64,000 nt of DNA from Dactylosporangium fulvum (GCF_025137375.1 NZ_CP073720.1:8642501-8706500); one strand, 5' to 3'. Counted from the first letter of the stretch, positions 51,699-61,494 are shown. The notes: generated by a model from the sequence alone, not told the origin. Numbers and translations are program-made.

Positions 51699-52562
51699 GT
51701 GCTGCTCGCCCGTACCGTCGACGTCACCCGCCGCTACGGTGACACCGTCGCGCTCGACGGAGTGACGCTCGACATCCCCGAAGGGGGCGTCGTCGGCATG
51801 CTGGGGCCCAACGGGGCCGGCAAGTCGACCCTGATCAACCTGCTGGTGGGGCTGCGGCGGCCGACGAGCGGCACCGTGGAGCTGTTCGGCAGAGATCCGC
51901 GCGATCCGGCGAGCCGCCAGCGGATCGGCGTGACGCCGCAGGAGACCGGGCTGCCGGGCACGCTGCGGGTGCACGAGTGCGTGGCGTTCGTCGCGGCGCA
52001 CCACCCCGACCCGGTGCCGCCGGCGGAACTGCTGGAGCGGTTCGGCATCGCGGACCTGGCACGGCGGCAGACCGGCGGCCTGTCCGGCGGGCAGCGCCGC
52101 CGGCTGGCCGTGGCGCTGGCGTTCGTCGGCAGGCCGCGGTTGGTCTTCCTCGACGAACCGACGACCGGCCTCGACGTGCAGGCGCGCCGCGCGCTCTGGG
52201 ACGCGGTCGGCGACTTCGCGAAGCAGGGCGGGACGGTGGTACTGACCAGCCACTACCTCGAAGAGATCGAGGCGCTCGCCGACCGGGTGGTCGTGATCGG
52301 CCGCGGGCGGGTCCTCGCCGACGACACCGTGGACGCGATCCGCGGCATGGTCGGCATCCACCGGGTCACGCTGACCGCGACCGACCTGCCGACCCTGCCC
52401 AACGTCGTGAGCGTCGAGCAGTCCGAAGGCCGTACCTCTCTCCTCACCCCCGACGCCGACCAGCTGGTCCGCGACCTCGTGCACGCCGGTGTTCCCTTCC
52501 ACGGCCTGCAGGTCCAGCCGACCACGCTCGAAGAGGCGTTCCTGACCCTGACCGGACGGTAA
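51699..52562 (+). CDS. ABC-2 type exporter ATPase
   Basis: 287 residues from GTG 51699, with AAGGAGG at 51687-51693. Walker A MLGPNGAGKSTLINLL, Q-loop VTPQETGLP, signature GGLSGGQRRRLAVALAF, Walker B RLVFLDEPTTGLD and switch TSHYLEE are all intact. The C-terminal part fits DrrA-like exporters for drugs or lipids. Partner permease follows after 3 bp. Confidence 0.94.
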   Translation: MLLARTVDVTRRYGDTVALDGVTLDIPEGGVVGMLGPNGAGKSTLINLLVGLRRPTSGTVELFGRDPRDPASRQRIGVTPQETGLPGTLRVHECVAFVAAHHPDPVPPAELLERFGIADLARRQTGGLSGGQRRRLAVALAFVGRPRLVFLDEPTTGLDVQARRALWDAVGDFAKQGGTVVLTSHYLEEIEALADRVVVIGRGRVLADDTVDAIRGMVGIHRVTLTATDLPTLPNVVSVEQSEGRTSLLTPDADQLVRDLVHAGVPFHGLQVQPTTLEEAFLTLTGR

Positions 52563-52565
52563 TCG

Positions 52566-53303
52566 ATGTCGCTCGCGCTGACCCACGCCAGGTACCGCAT
52601 CCTCGAGACCATCCGCATCCCGATCGCCGTGCTCGGCGGGGCGTTCTTCCCCGCCGCGTCGATGCTGTTCTTCGTCGTGCCCTTCGCCGGTGACGATCCG
52701 GTCGCGGCCACCTACGCGACCGCGTCGATGGTGATGTTCGCGGTGATGACGAGTTCCCTGTTCACCTACGGCGTCGGCGTCTCCGAGGACCGTGCGCAGC
52801 CGTGGGATCCGTACCTGCGGACGCTCCCGGCGGGCCCGGGCGCCGCGTTCGCCGGGCGGATCCTGACCGGTCTCACGTTCATGGCGATCTCACTGGTGCC
52901 CGTGGTCGTCATCGGGTGGCTGTTCACCGCCGCCACGGCGACGCCGCTCCAGCTGCTGCTGGCGGTGGGTGCGGTGGTGCTCGGCTCGCTGCCGTTCACG
53001 TTCATGGGGCTGGCGATCGGATACTGGCTGCCGACCAAGGCCGCCCTCGCCGTCGCGCAGATCGTCTTCTTCCCGCTGGCGTTCGGCGGGGGCCTCCTCT
53101 CGGCGCCGAACAACGCGCCCGGGTTCGTGGAGGCGATCGCGCCGTACCTTCCCACGCGCGGGGCAGTCGAGCTGGTGTGGGCCGCGGTCGGTGACTTCCG
53201 GGTGTCGGCGACGTCGATGGCCGCCCTGGTGGCGTGGACGCTGGTGATGGCCGGCCTGGCCGCGTGGGCGTACCGCCGCGACGAGGGTGCGCGCTTCTCC
53301 TGA
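52566..53303 (+). CDS. ABC-2 type exporter permease
   Basis: 245 residues, six membrane helices in the ABC-2 arrangement (MLFFVVPFAGDDPVAATYAT, MVMFAVMTSSLFTYGVG, GRILTGLTFMAISLVPVVVI, LLLAVGAVVLGSLPFTFMGL, QIVFFPLAFGGGLLSAPNNA, LVAWTLVMAGLAAWAYRR). The conserved cytoplasmic EDRAQPWDPYLRTLPAGP lies after helix two. It works with the upstream ATPase; substrate unknown. Confidence 0.92.
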   Translation: MSLALTHARYRILETIRIPIAVLGGAFFPAASMLFFVVPFAGDDPVAATYATASMVMFAVMTSSLFTYGVGVSEDRAQPWDPYLRTLPAGPGAAFAGRILTGLTFMAISLVPVVVIGWLFTAATATPLQLLLAVGAVVLGSLPFTFMGLAIGYWLPTKAALAVAQIVFFPLAFGGGLLSAPNNAPGFVEAIAPYLPTRGAVELVWAAVGDFRVSATSMAALVAWTLVMAGLAAWAYRRDEGARFS

Positions 53304-53308
53304 CAGCG

Positions 53309-54877
53309 CTAGTAACGGAAGGTCTGGACGATCGTCCGGAGGTCGCCGGACAGCTCGGCGAGGCTGCCGGCGGCGCGGTTCGCCTCGGCGATGCCGGCCC
53401 TGGTCAGCTCCACCGACGAGGCGACCTCCCCGATCGTCGTCGCGACCTCGTTCCCGGTCGACGCCGCGGCCTCCACGCTCCGGCTCATCTCCTCGGTCGT
53501 CGCGGACTGTTCCTCGACGGCCGAGGCGATGGTCGTCTGGTACTCGTTGATCTGCCCGATGATGCCGCTGATCTCCTCGATCGCGGCGACCGCGCCGGCC
53601 GTGTCCGCCTGGATCGCGGCGACCCGGCGGCCGATGTCGTCGGTGGCGCGGGCGGTCTCCTGCGCCAGGTCCTTGACCTCGCTCGCGACGACGGCGAAGC
53701 CCTTGCCCAGCTCGCCGGCGCGGGCCGCCTCGATGGTCGCGTTGAGGGCCAGGAGGTTGGTCTGCTCGGCGATCGACGTGATCACCTTGACGACGTTGCC
53801 GATCTCCGCGGACGACTCGCCGAGCTTGCCCATGACCGCGTTGGTGGTACCGGCGACCTCGACGGCCCGGCCGGCGACGGTCACGGCCTGGGTGGCGCTC
53901 TGCGAGATCTCCCGGATCGACGCGCCCATCTCGGTGGCGCCGGCCGCGACCGTCGCCACCGTGCTCGACATCTGCGCGGCGAGCCCGGCCACGGCGTTCG
54001 CCTGCCGCGCGCCGGTCGTGGCGCCGTCGGCGCTCTGCCGGCTCGTGGTGGCGAGTTCCTCGGCGGCGCTGGCGAGCACCGTGGAGTGCTCGGCGAGCCG
54101 GGTGACCGTGCCGCGCAGCGTGGTGGTGGCCTGGCGTAGCGAGTCGGCCATCTCGCCGACCTCGTCGCGCTGGTCGACGTCGGCGTCCTGGGTGAGATCG
54201 CCCTCGGCGACGGCCTTGAGCACGTGGGACACGCGGCCGAGCGGCCGGACGATGAGCCGGGCGATGTAGAGGGCCAGCGCGACGGCGAGCGCGAGGGCGA
54301 CACCCAGCAGCACGATCACCGTGAGCCGGGTCGACCGTGCGGTGTCGGCGAAGTCCCGCCCGGCGACCAGCGCCTGTTCGGCGCGGGTGGTCTCCTGCAG
54401 GAGCAGGTCCTCATAGACCTTGCGCAGGTCACGGCTGGGCCCGAAGGCGGCCGTCACCGCCGCGGCGCGGTCCGTCGCGAACGTGGTGAACTCGGCTTCC
54501 AGCGCGGTGAACCAGGCGTCGACGGCGGCCTGAATCCGGTCGACGGTGGCCCGCTCGGCGGTGTCGCCGACGGCTCGCGCGTCCTCCAGCGCCTTGTTGA
54601 CGTCGGCCCGGCGGCCGAGGGCCTCGTCCCGGAACGAGGCTTCGCCGCGGAGGAGGAAGCCGCGCTCGTCGTTCGCGGCGGCCTTGGCGATCAGCCCCGC
54701 CCGGTGCAGCGCAGAGATGTACGGCACGGCATTGCCGACCTCGTGGTCACGCGTCTCACGCAGGTCACCGATGCCCATGATGGCGAGGAGCCCGGTGACG
54801 GCCGTGCCGGCGATGGCGACGCCGGCGACGATGAGGATCTTGGTAAACACGCGGCGGGATCCCAGCCAGCGGCGCAT
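53309..54877 (-). CDS. Methyl-accepting chemotaxis protein
   Basis: 522 residues from ATG 54877 (AAGGAA upstream). It has helix one at about 8-32, an extracytoplasmic helical sensor to about 178 with DERGFLLRGEASFRDEALGR (the pattern of CHASE3/4HB helices), helix two near 179-204, HAMP, and the signalling domain with tip EQTNLLALNATIEAARAGE near 369. No chemotaxis genes are nearby. Related to the receptor at 12.4 kb, so both may feed one remote pathway. Confidence 0.93.
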   Translation of the reverse strand: MRRWLGSRRVFTKILIVAGVAIAGTAVTGLLAIMGIGDLRETRDHEVGNAVPYISALHRAGLIAKAAANDERGFLLRGEASFRDEALGRRADVNKALEDARAVGDTAERATVDRIQAAVDAWFTALEAEFTTFATDRAAAVTAAFGPSRDLRKVYEDLLLQETTRAEQALVAGRDFADTARSTRLTVIVLLGVALALAVALALYIARLIVRPLGRVSHVLKAVAEGDLTQDADVDQRDEVGEMADSLRQATTTLRGTVTRLAEHSTVLASAAEELATTSRQSADGATTGARQANAVAGLAAQMSSTVATVAAGATEMGASIREISQSATQAVTVAGRAVEVAGTTNAVMGKLGESSAEIGNVVKVITSIAEQTNLLALNATIEAARAGELGKGFAVVASEVKDLAQETARATDDIGRRVAAIQADTAGAVAAIEEISGIIGQINEYQTTIASAVEEQSATTEEMSRSVEAAASTGNEVATTIGEVASSVELTRAGIAEANRAAGSLAELSGDLRTIVQTFRY

Positions 54878-54970
54878 CAGCGGTTCCTTGTTGTCTCGTC
54901 TGTCTGTCCGGATGTTTCCACCGTCCGAACGACCGGGAGCGGCCGAACCTGAGGAAAAGCGTGCGCGAAG

Positions 54971-55444
54971 ATGGGCGCCGTGGAGAAGTGGGTGTCGTTC
55001 CGCCGGTCGCGGATCGACCGCGTCGTCGCCCTCGTCCGCGCCGTGGCGGAGTCGGGCGACCCGGGCGAGCACGGCGACGGCGTCGAGGTGGTGGTGGAGG
55101 CCCCGCGCAAGAAGTGGTGGCAGGCGCTGTTCAACCGCGACGACACGCTCGCCCAGGCACGGATCGTCGTGACCCGCGAGGGCGGCGCGGTGCGGTACCC
55201 GTTCGACATCCAGTTGATCACGGCGTACGGCGCGAATGCCGCACATCGCCTCGGCACCCGTCACGGGTGGGCGACGAGCAACTCCAACGGCATGGCGTTC
55301 GTGATCCAGAAGGGGACGCACCGCGACGAGTTCGACTTCGAGGAGTTGACGACGGGCGCGGTGGCGGCCCTGGCGAAACTGCGCCGCCACCCCCAGGAGC
55401 GAGGCTGGCGGGCACGGGTCGACAGGGCCGTCAAGCGCGTCTAG
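54971..55444 (+). CDS. Conserved-looking protein of unknown function
   Basis: 157 residues from ATG 54971. Segments are VSFRRSRIDRVVALVRAVAE, KKWWQALFNRDDTLAQARIV, TREGGAVRYPFDIQLITAYG and NGMAFVIQKGTHRDEFDFEE. It ends in a basic helix. It is convergent with the aldo/keto reductase (2-bp gap). It codes plausibly, but I do not recognise the family. Confidence 0.65.
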   Translation: MGAVEKWVSFRRSRIDRVVALVRAVAESGDPGEHGDGVEVVVEAPRKKWWQALFNRDDTLAQARIVVTREGGAVRYPFDIQLITAYGANAAHRLGTRHGWATSNSNGMAFVIQKGTHRDEFDFEELTTGAVAALAKLRRHPQERGWRARVDRAVKRV

Positions 55445-55446
55445 GT

Positions 55447-56220
55447 CTACAGCGCGTCGATGGTCGCGATCTCGTCGGCGGTGAGCTCGAAGGACAGGAC
55501 CGACAGGTTCTCGCGCATCCGGTTCTCGTGGGTCGACTTCGGGATGACGACGATGTCGTGGTGCAGCTGCCAGCGCAGCACCACCTGAGGCACCGTCACG
55601 CCGTGGGCCTCCGCGACCGCCACCAGCCGGGGGTCGGTCAGCGGCGTGTTCTTCAAGGAGCTGTAGCCCTCCACCACGATCCGCCGGTGGCGCATCTCGT
55701 CGAGGAACTTCGGCTCGTGCTCCGACGGGCTCCAGGACACCTGGTTGACCACCGGCGTCTCGCCCGTCTCGCGGACCAGTTCGTCGATGAGCTGCGCGTC
55801 GTAGTTGCTGACGCCCAGGGACCGGGCCCGGCCGGCGGCGCGCTGCTCCAGGAACGACACCCACGTCGGCAGGGACCGGCCGCGCGACGGCGGCCAGTGG
55901 ATGAGCCACAGGTCGACGTAGTCCACGCCGAGGGCCTTCAGGCTCGCCTCGATGATCTGCCGCTCGCGGCCCGCCTGCGACGGCGGCAGCTTGGTGGTGA
56001 TGAAGACGTCGGAGCGGTCCAGCCCGCTGTCGCGCAGGGCCCGGCCGATCTCCGTCTCGTTGCCGTACATGGTCGCCGTGTCGATGTGCCGGTAGCCGAC
56101 GTCCAGCGCCGTGCGCGTCGCGTCGTAGGCGGACTGCCCGGTGATCTGCCAGGTGCCGAAACCGACGACCGGCAGCGCCACCCCGGGCGCCAGCTCGACG
56201 GTTGGGATCTCAAGTGCCAT
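55447..56220 (-). CDS. Aldo/keto reductase
   Basis: 257 residues from ATG 56220. It is a TIM-barrel reductase of the 2,5-diketo-gluconate reductase type: VVGFGTWQITG, DVGYRHIDTATMYGNETEIG (catalytic Asp and Tyr), VFITTKLPPSQ (catalytic Lys), DYVDLWLIHWP (catalytic His), SLGVSNYDAQLI, VIPKSTHENRMRENL (NADPH site). It reduces aldehydes or ketones with NADPH. Its start faces the GH1 gene across 43 bp. Confidence 0.93.
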   Translation of the reverse strand: MALEIPTVELAPGVALPVVGFGTWQITGQSAYDATRTALDVGYRHIDTATMYGNETEIGRALRDSGLDRSDVFITTKLPPSQAGRERQIIEASLKALGVDYVDLWLIHWPPSRGRSLPTWVSFLEQRAAGRARSLGVSNYDAQLIDELVRETGETPVVNQVSWSPSEHEPKFLDEMRHRRIVVEGYSSLKNTPLTDPRLVAVAEAHGVTVPQVVLRWQLHHDIVVIPKSTHENRMRENLSVLSFELTADEIATIDAL

Positions 56221-56263
56221 TCCCTCATATTGCCCCGTTGATCCGACCCGGTAGCGTGCGGCT

Positions 56264-57616
56264 ATGTTGGAGTTTCCGCCAGGGTTCCGCTTCGGAGTGT
56301 CCACCGCCTCCTACCAGATCGAGGGTGCCGTCGGCGAGGACGGGCGCGGACCGTCCATCTGGGACACCTTCTCCCATACGCCGGGCCGGACGGCCAACGG
56401 CGACACCGGTGACGTCGCGTGCGACCACTACCACCGGTGGGAATCGGACCTCGACCTGATCTCTGAGCTGGGGGCCGGCGCCTACCGGTTCTCCGTGGCG
56501 TGGCCGCGGATCCAGCCGACCGGCAGCGGCCCGGCGGTGCCGGCCGGCCTCGCCTTCTACGACCGGCTCGTCGACGGGCTGCTGGCACGCGACATCGACC
56601 CCGTCGTGACCCTGTTCCACTGGGACCTCCCGCAGGCGCTGCAGGACGAGGGCGGCTGGACCAACCGGGACACCGCGATGCGGTTCGGCGAATACGCCGA
56701 ACTGGTCGGCGAGAAGCTCGGCGACCGGGTGAAGCTGTGGGTGACGCTCAACGAGCCGTACATCCACTTCGCGCTCGGTCACGTGCAGGGCGTGCACGCC
56801 CCCGGCCTGACGCTGGCGCCGGACGCGTACCCACTGGTCGTACACCACCTCCTCCTCGGACACGGGCTCGCGGTGTCCGCACTGCGGCAGCACTCCAGGG
56901 CACCGATCACGCTGGCCAACAACTACTCGCCCGTGTGGGTCGCCGGCGACACCGAAGACGACCGCGCCTCGGCGGCCTTCTACGACATGGTGCAGAACCA
57001 CCTGTTCACCGACCCGGTGCTGCTGGGGGCGTATCCGCCCGGGTTCGAGGCGCTGCTGGGCGGGGTCGACGTCGACAGCATCGTCATGGAGGGCGACCTG
57101 GAGGTCATCTCCCAGCCCGTCGCGGCGCTCGGCGTGAACTACTACAACCCGGCGCAGATCAGCGCCCCGGTCCCCGGCGAGAGCCTGCCCTTCAGCCGCG
57201 TGCCGATCAAGGGGTACCCGCTGACGGCGTTCGGCTGGCCGGTCGTGCCCGACGGGCTCCGGGAGCTGCTGGTGGGCTTCAAGGAGCGGTACGGCGACAA
57301 GCTCCCCCCGATCTGGATCACCGAGAGCGGTTGTTCCTGGCCGGACCTCGACGACCAGTTCCGCATCGACTACCTCTCGGGCCACCTGACGGCGGTGCGG
57401 CAGGCGATGGACGCCGGCGTGGAGGTCCACGGCTACTGCAGTTGGTCACTCATGGACAACTTCGAGTGGGCCGAGGGCTACGGCCAGCGGTTCGGCCTGG
57501 TCCACGTCGACTTCGAGACGCAGGAGCGCACGAAACGGCGGTCCTTCGAGTGGTACCGCCAGGTTTGCACCGCAGCTGCACCCCGGCCGGACTTGCAGGG
57601 GGAACCAACCGGATGA
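56264..57616 (+). CDS. GH1 beta-glucosidase family protein
   Basis: 450 residues from ATG 56264. It has GH1 landmarks: GVSTASYQIEGAV, WDTFSHTPGRTANGDTGDVA, RFSVAWPRIQP, WVTLNEPYIHFALG with acid/base Glu, YNPAQIS, PPIWITESGCS with the nucleophile Glu, and WSLMDNFEWAEGYGQRFGLV. The usual ITENG is ITESG here. It releases terminal beta-linked sugars. No signal peptide, so cytoplasmic. No transporter is adjacent. Confidence 0.93.
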   Translation: MLEFPPGFRFGVSTASYQIEGAVGEDGRGPSIWDTFSHTPGRTANGDTGDVACDHYHRWESDLDLISELGAGAYRFSVAWPRIQPTGSGPAVPAGLAFYDRLVDGLLARDIDPVVTLFHWDLPQALQDEGGWTNRDTAMRFGEYAELVGEKLGDRVKLWVTLNEPYIHFALGHVQGVHAPGLTLAPDAYPLVVHHLLLGHGLAVSALRQHSRAPITLANNYSPVWVAGDTEDDRASAAFYDMVQNHLFTDPVLLGAYPPGFEALLGGVDVDSIVMEGDLEVISQPVAALGVNYYNPAQISAPVPGESLPFSRVPIKGYPLTAFGWPVVPDGLRELLVGFKERYGDKLPPIWITESGCSWPDLDDQFRIDYLSGHLTAVRQAMDAGVEVHGYCSWSLMDNFEWAEGYGQRFGLVHVDFETQERTKRRSFEWYRQVCTAAAPRPDLQGEPTG

Positions 57617-57684
57617 CACCGTGGGTGCGGGGCAATCCGTAGCGTTGCGCAGGTCAGTAGTGCGCAGCGTTGGGAGTCGTCGTC

Positions 57685-58071
57685 GTGACCGAGCAATACG
57701 CCGGAGCCCTGCTCTACCTGGTCCCGGTCGTCGTGGCGGCGATCGTCGCGTTCGTGGTGACGCGCCCGGAGAAGCCCGCGGCCGAGCCGGCGCGGGCGGA
57801 TCGCGCCGGCGTGCCCGGCCCGGTGCCGCGGATCCCCGCCCAGCGGACCTACCCGCCGAACCGCCGCGTGCCCTCCTCCGCGCCGTCGTCGCCGACCCTG
57901 CTGCACGCCGCGCTGTCGTCCCACCTGGCGGCGGTGGCGGGATCGGCGACGTCGTCGCAGGCCCCGGCGTCGGCCAGGCAGCCGGCCGTCCGCCCGGCCC
58001 GGCTGGTGTCGATACGGCGCCCCGCCCGCATCCCGCGCCGCCCGCTGCACCGCTGCCCGCACAAGCCGTAA
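57685..58071 (+). CDS. Small membrane protein with Pro/Ala-rich basic tail
   Basis: 128 residues from GTG 57685 (GGGAG nearby). One N-terminal membrane helix (GALLYLVPVVVAAIVAFVVT) precedes a long disordered tail with SSAPSSPTLLHAALSS and an Arg-rich end (RRPARIPRRPLHRCPHKP). No family recognised. It ends in front of the hairpin at 58082. Confidence 0.5.
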   Translation: MTEQYAGALLYLVPVVVAAIVAFVVTRPEKPAAEPARADRAGVPGPVPRIPAQRTYPPNRRVPSSAPSSPTLLHAALSSHLAAVAGSATSSQAPASARQPAVRPARLVSIRRPARIPRRPLHRCPHKP

Positions 58072-58081
58072 ATCGACGGTC

Positions 58082-58140
58082 ACAGATCGAGGGAAACTTC
58101 GTGTCGCCGAAGCGGCCGGATGTTTCCCTCGATCTGCCCG
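58082..58140 (+). repeat. Third copy of the dispersed repeat core
   Basis: GATCGAGGGAAAC pairs exactly with GTTTCCCTCGATC around a 24-base loop (AAACTTCG..CGGATGTTTCC, as in copies A and B). Only the core hairpin is present, and its stem is perfect. Confidence 0.75.
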
Positions 58141-58149
58141 TAAACCGCT

Positions 58150-58184
58150 GAGGCCGGCCGTCACGAACGTCGACGGCCGGCCTC
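58150..58184 (+). terminator. Terminator between convergent genes
   Basis: GAGGCCGGCCGTC (58150-58162) pairs perfectly with 58172-58184 and is followed by TTTCGCG. Confidence 0.8.
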
Positions 58185-58197
58185 TTTCGCGGTGGTA

Positions 58198-61100
58198 CTA
58201 GTGGGACGGGGCGGGAGCGAACGGATCGAGCCGGTGGCGGCCCTCGCCGTCGGAGTCGTCCGAGCCCTCGGAGTCCTCGGGCTGGTTCCCCGCCGGGCCG
58301 CCCGAGGCGGCGTGCCGGCCCTCGCGCTTGAGGCGGCGGCGCTCCTTCACGCCCTCGACCATCGTGTAGAGCGTCGGGACGAGCACCAGCGTGAGCAGCG
58401 TGGAGCTCACCAGACCGCCGATCACCACGATCGCCAGGGGCTGCGAGATGAAGCCACCCTCGCCGGTGAGGCCGATCGCCATGGGCAGCAGGGCGCAGAT
58501 CGTCGCCACGGCCGTCATGAGGATCGGACGCAGGCGGCGCCGACCGCCCTCGATGACCGCCTCGCGCACCGGCATGCCACTCTCGCGGTACTGGTTGATG
58601 AGGTCCATCAACACGATCGCGTTGGTGACCACGATGCCGATGAGCATCAGCACACCGATCATGGCCGGCAGGCCGAGCGGGGTGTTCGTCGCGAGCAGCA
58701 GCAGGATCGCGCCGGTCGCGGCGAACGGGATCGACACCAGCAGGATCAGCGGCTGGGCCACGCTGCGGAACGTCGCCACCATGATGATGAAGACGATCGC
58801 GATGGCTGCCAGCATGGCGATGCCGAGCTGACCGAACGCCTCCTGCTGGTCCTGCGTGACGCCGCCGAGCGTCACCGTCGCGCCGGCCGGCAGGCTGAGC
58901 GCGTCGAGCTTGCGCTGCAGCTTGGTGGAGACCTCGCCGAGGTTGTCGCTGGTGGACCGGCCGGTCACCGAGGCGCTGCGGTGGCCGTCGATCCGGGTGA
59001 TCGAGACCGGGCCGACGGACTCCTTGACCTCCGCGACCTGGTCGAGCCGGACGAACGGCGGGTTGGCCTGCACCGGGATCTGCAGCGCCTTGAGCTGCTC
59101 CAGCGTGGCCGGCGCCGGGCCGGCGCGCAGCACGAGGTCGCGCTGCTGGCCGTCGACGGTCATCTGGGTGAGCGTCTGCCCGCGGTACGCGGCGCTGACG
59201 ATGCCGCCGATCGCGGCGTCGGACAGGCCGTAGCGCGCGGCGACGTCCCGCTTGACCCGCACGTCGATCCGCGGGTTGCTGGCGGCGAGGTTGCTCTCCA
59301 CGTCGGCGATGCCGTCGGTCGTGGACATCACCTCCTGCACCTGGGCGGCGGCCTTGTTGAGGTCGTCGATGTTGTTGGCCTTGACGATGACCGCGAGCTG
59401 GTCGGCGGACCCGCCGCCGCTGCCGCCGCCGGTGATCTTCACCGTGCCGACGCTGTCGCCCTGCCCGGCGACCTGCGCGCGCAGCTCGTCGATGACCTTT
59501 TCGACGTCGGCGCTCTCCTTGGCGGTGACCGAGAAGTTCGCCGTGTTCGTCGACTGGGCACCGGCGAAGCCGAAGCCGGCGGAGGCACCGATCGTGGCCT
59601 GGTACGCCTCGATGTCGTTGCGGCTGCTGAGCAGGTCCTCGATCTTCTTCGCCGCGGCGTCGGTGGTCGCCAGGCTGGAGCCGACCGGCAGCTCCTGCGA
59701 GATGGAGAACTCGCTCTGCCCGGACTGGTCGATGAAGTTGGTCTTCAGCAGGCTCGCCGAGCCGATCGTGAGCATGAACACGACGAGGCTGACGGCGACG
59801 GTGACCCAGCGGGTGAAGCCGGACCGGGTGACCCAGCTGATGATCGGCACGTAGGAACGCTGCAACGGGTTGCGCCGCTCCTTCTCGAGCGCCTTGGCCT
59901 CGATGGCTTCCCGCTCCTCGACGCCGAGCCGCTTCGGCGGGCGCAGGAACCAGTACGCCATGACCGGCACGATCGTCAGCGACACGAACAGCGAGGCGAC
60001 CAGCGCGACGGTGATGGTGATGGCGAACGGCCGGAACAGCTCGCCGGCCAGGCCGCCGACGAGGCCGATCGGCAGGAACACCGCGACCGTGGTCAGTGTC
60101 GAGGCGACAACCGCGCTGGTGACCTCGCGGACACCGGTGAGGATCGCGTGGCGCTTCTCCTCGCCGTACTCCAGATGGCGTTTGATGTTTTCGAGGACCA
60201 CGATCGAGTCGTCGACGACACGGCCGACGGCGATCGTCAGGGCGCCGAGCGTCAGCAGGTTCAGCGAGTAGTCGCCGATCCACAGGCCGATCAGCGCGAC
60301 GACGACGGAGAGCGGGATCGACACGGCGGTGACGAGGGTCGAGCGGATCGACACCAGGAACACCAGGATCACGATCACCGCGAACAGCAGGCCGAGCGCG
60401 CCCTCGGTGGTGAGGCTCTTGATGGACTTCTCGACGAACGGCGCCTGGTCGAAGACCGAGCTGATCTGGGTGTCGCCGCCGAGCTGCGCACGCAGGTCGT
60501 CGAGCTTGTCGCGGACCTCGTGGCTGATCTTCACGGCGTTGCCGTCGGGCGACGCGGTGACCGCGATGCCGAGGCTCGGCTTGCCGTTGGTACGGGTGAT
60601 CGAGGTCGCCTCGACGGTCTTGAGCTCGACGGTCGCCACGTCACCGAGCTTGGTCGTCGGCGTGACGTTGAGCCCCTTGAGGTCGTCGATCGTGGCGAGC
60701 GTGCCGCCCACCTGCACCGCGAGGGACCGGTTGCCCTCGGTGAGCGTGCCGGCGGGGAAGGACACTCCGTTGGCCTGCAGCGCGGCGGTCAGCGACTGGG
60801 CGTTGACCCCGGCCGGGAGCGCCTTCGCCGGGTTCAGCGTGATCAGCACGTTTTGCGTCTCGGCGCCGGTGACCTCGACCTGCCGCACGCCCTCGATGCT
60901 CTGCAGCGCGGGCACGACGATCGCGTTGAGCTGCTGCGCGAAGGCGATCTGGTCGCCCGACTTGGAGGCGGCGAGGACCACGGCGGGCAGGTCGTCGGTG
61001 GAGCCCGCGATGACCTGCGGCTCCACGGTCGACGGCAGCTGCGAGCGGATGCGCGTGATCGACGTCTGGATCTTGTTGGTGATCTCGTCGATGGACGTGC

Positions 61101-61395
61101 CGAAGTCGAATGACACCTGCACCGTGGCGACGCCTTCGCGGCTGGTGGAGGTGATGTCGGTCAGGCCGGGAACGCCCTGCAGCGCGCCCTCGATGGGCTT
61201 GGTGACCTGCTCTTCGACGATGTCGGGCGACACGCCCGGATACGTCGCCACGACAAACGCGGCCGGGAAGTCGATCGACGGGATGAGTTGCTGCTTGAGC
61301 GACGGAATGGCTACGGCGCCGAAGCCCAGGACGACGATCGCGATGATCGCGACCAGCCCCCGGTTCGCCAAACTGAGCCGGGCGAGGAACGACAT
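58198..61395 (-). CDS. RND-family (AcrB-like) efflux permease
   Basis: 1065 residues. It has twelve membrane helices in two halves, each with a large external loop. The N-terminus SFLARLSLANRGLVAIIAIV and the helix-4 proton-relay region IAVGRVVDDSIVVLENIKRH, with the two Asp, are typical of HAE1/AcrB pumps. The second half has IVVTNAIVLMDLINQYRESG. RND pumps export drugs or lipophiles with proton import. No membrane-fusion partner is next to it. Divergent from a MarR gene across 99 bp, which likely controls it. Confidence 0.94.
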   Translation of the reverse strand: MSFLARLSLANRGLVAIIAIVVLGFGAVAIPSLKQQLIPSIDFPAAFVVATYPGVSPDIVEEQVTKPIEGALQGVPGLTDITSTSREGVATVQVSFDFGTSIDEITNKIQTSITRIRSQLPSTVEPQVIAGSTDDLPAVVLAASKSGDQIAFAQQLNAIVVPALQSIEGVRQVEVTGAETQNVLITLNPAKALPAGVNAQSLTAALQANGVSFPAGTLTEGNRSLAVQVGGTLATIDDLKGLNVTPTTKLGDVATVELKTVEATSITRTNGKPSLGIAVTASPDGNAVKISHEVRDKLDDLRAQLGGDTQISSVFDQAPFVEKSIKSLTTEGALGLLFAVIVILVFLVSIRSTLVTAVSIPLSVVVALIGLWIGDYSLNLLTLGALTIAVGRVVDDSIVVLENIKRHLEYGEEKRHAILTGVREVTSAVVASTLTTVAVFLPIGLVGGLAGELFRPFAITITVALVASLFVSLTIVPVMAYWFLRPPKRLGVEEREAIEAKALEKERRNPLQRSYVPIISWVTRSGFTRWVTVAVSLVVFMLTIGSASLLKTNFIDQSGQSEFSISQELPVGSSLATTDAAAKKIEDLLSSRNDIEAYQATIGASAGFGFAGAQSTNTANFSVTAKESADVEKVIDELRAQVAGQGDSVGTVKITGGGSGGGSADQLAVIVKANNIDDLNKAAAQVQEVMSTTDGIADVESNLAASNPRIDVRVKRDVAARYGLSDAAIGGIVSAAYRGQTLTQMTVDGQQRDLVLRAGPAPATLEQLKALQIPVQANPPFVRLDQVAEVKESVGPVSITRIDGHRSASVTGRSTSDNLGEVSTKLQRKLDALSLPAGATVTLGGVTQDQQEAFGQLGIAMLAAIAIVFIIMVATFRSVAQPLILLVSIPFAATGAILLLLATNTPLGLPAMIGVLMLIGIVVTNAIVLMDLINQYRESGMPVREAVIEGGRRRLRPILMTAVATICALLPMAIGLTGEGGFISQPLAIVVIGGLVSSTLLTLVLVPTLYTMVEGVKERRRLKREGRHAASGGPAGNQPEDSEGSDDSDGEGRHRLDPFAPAPSH

Positions 61396-61404
61396 GTCAG
61401 GGAG

Positions 61405-61458
61405 TCTTCTTCCGATCGGCTAAGACAGACGTTAGTTCGTGTGATGCTAACCGTTCGC
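61405..61458. promoter_or_regulatory. Candidate MarR operator half-sites
   Basis: CTAA-N8-TTAG-N11-CTAA half-sites at about 61422-61450 lie between the divergent RND and MarR genes. Spacing between the outermost pair is within the range of MarR dimers. Confidence 0.35.
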
Positions 61459-61494
61459 CTCGCGCAAAATTTTTCCAGGGGGTAAAAAGATCCT

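Noticed and set aside
58192..61113. 973-residue plus-strand frame over the RND pump
   Set aside because: Arg/Asp/His-rich shadow of the real permease.
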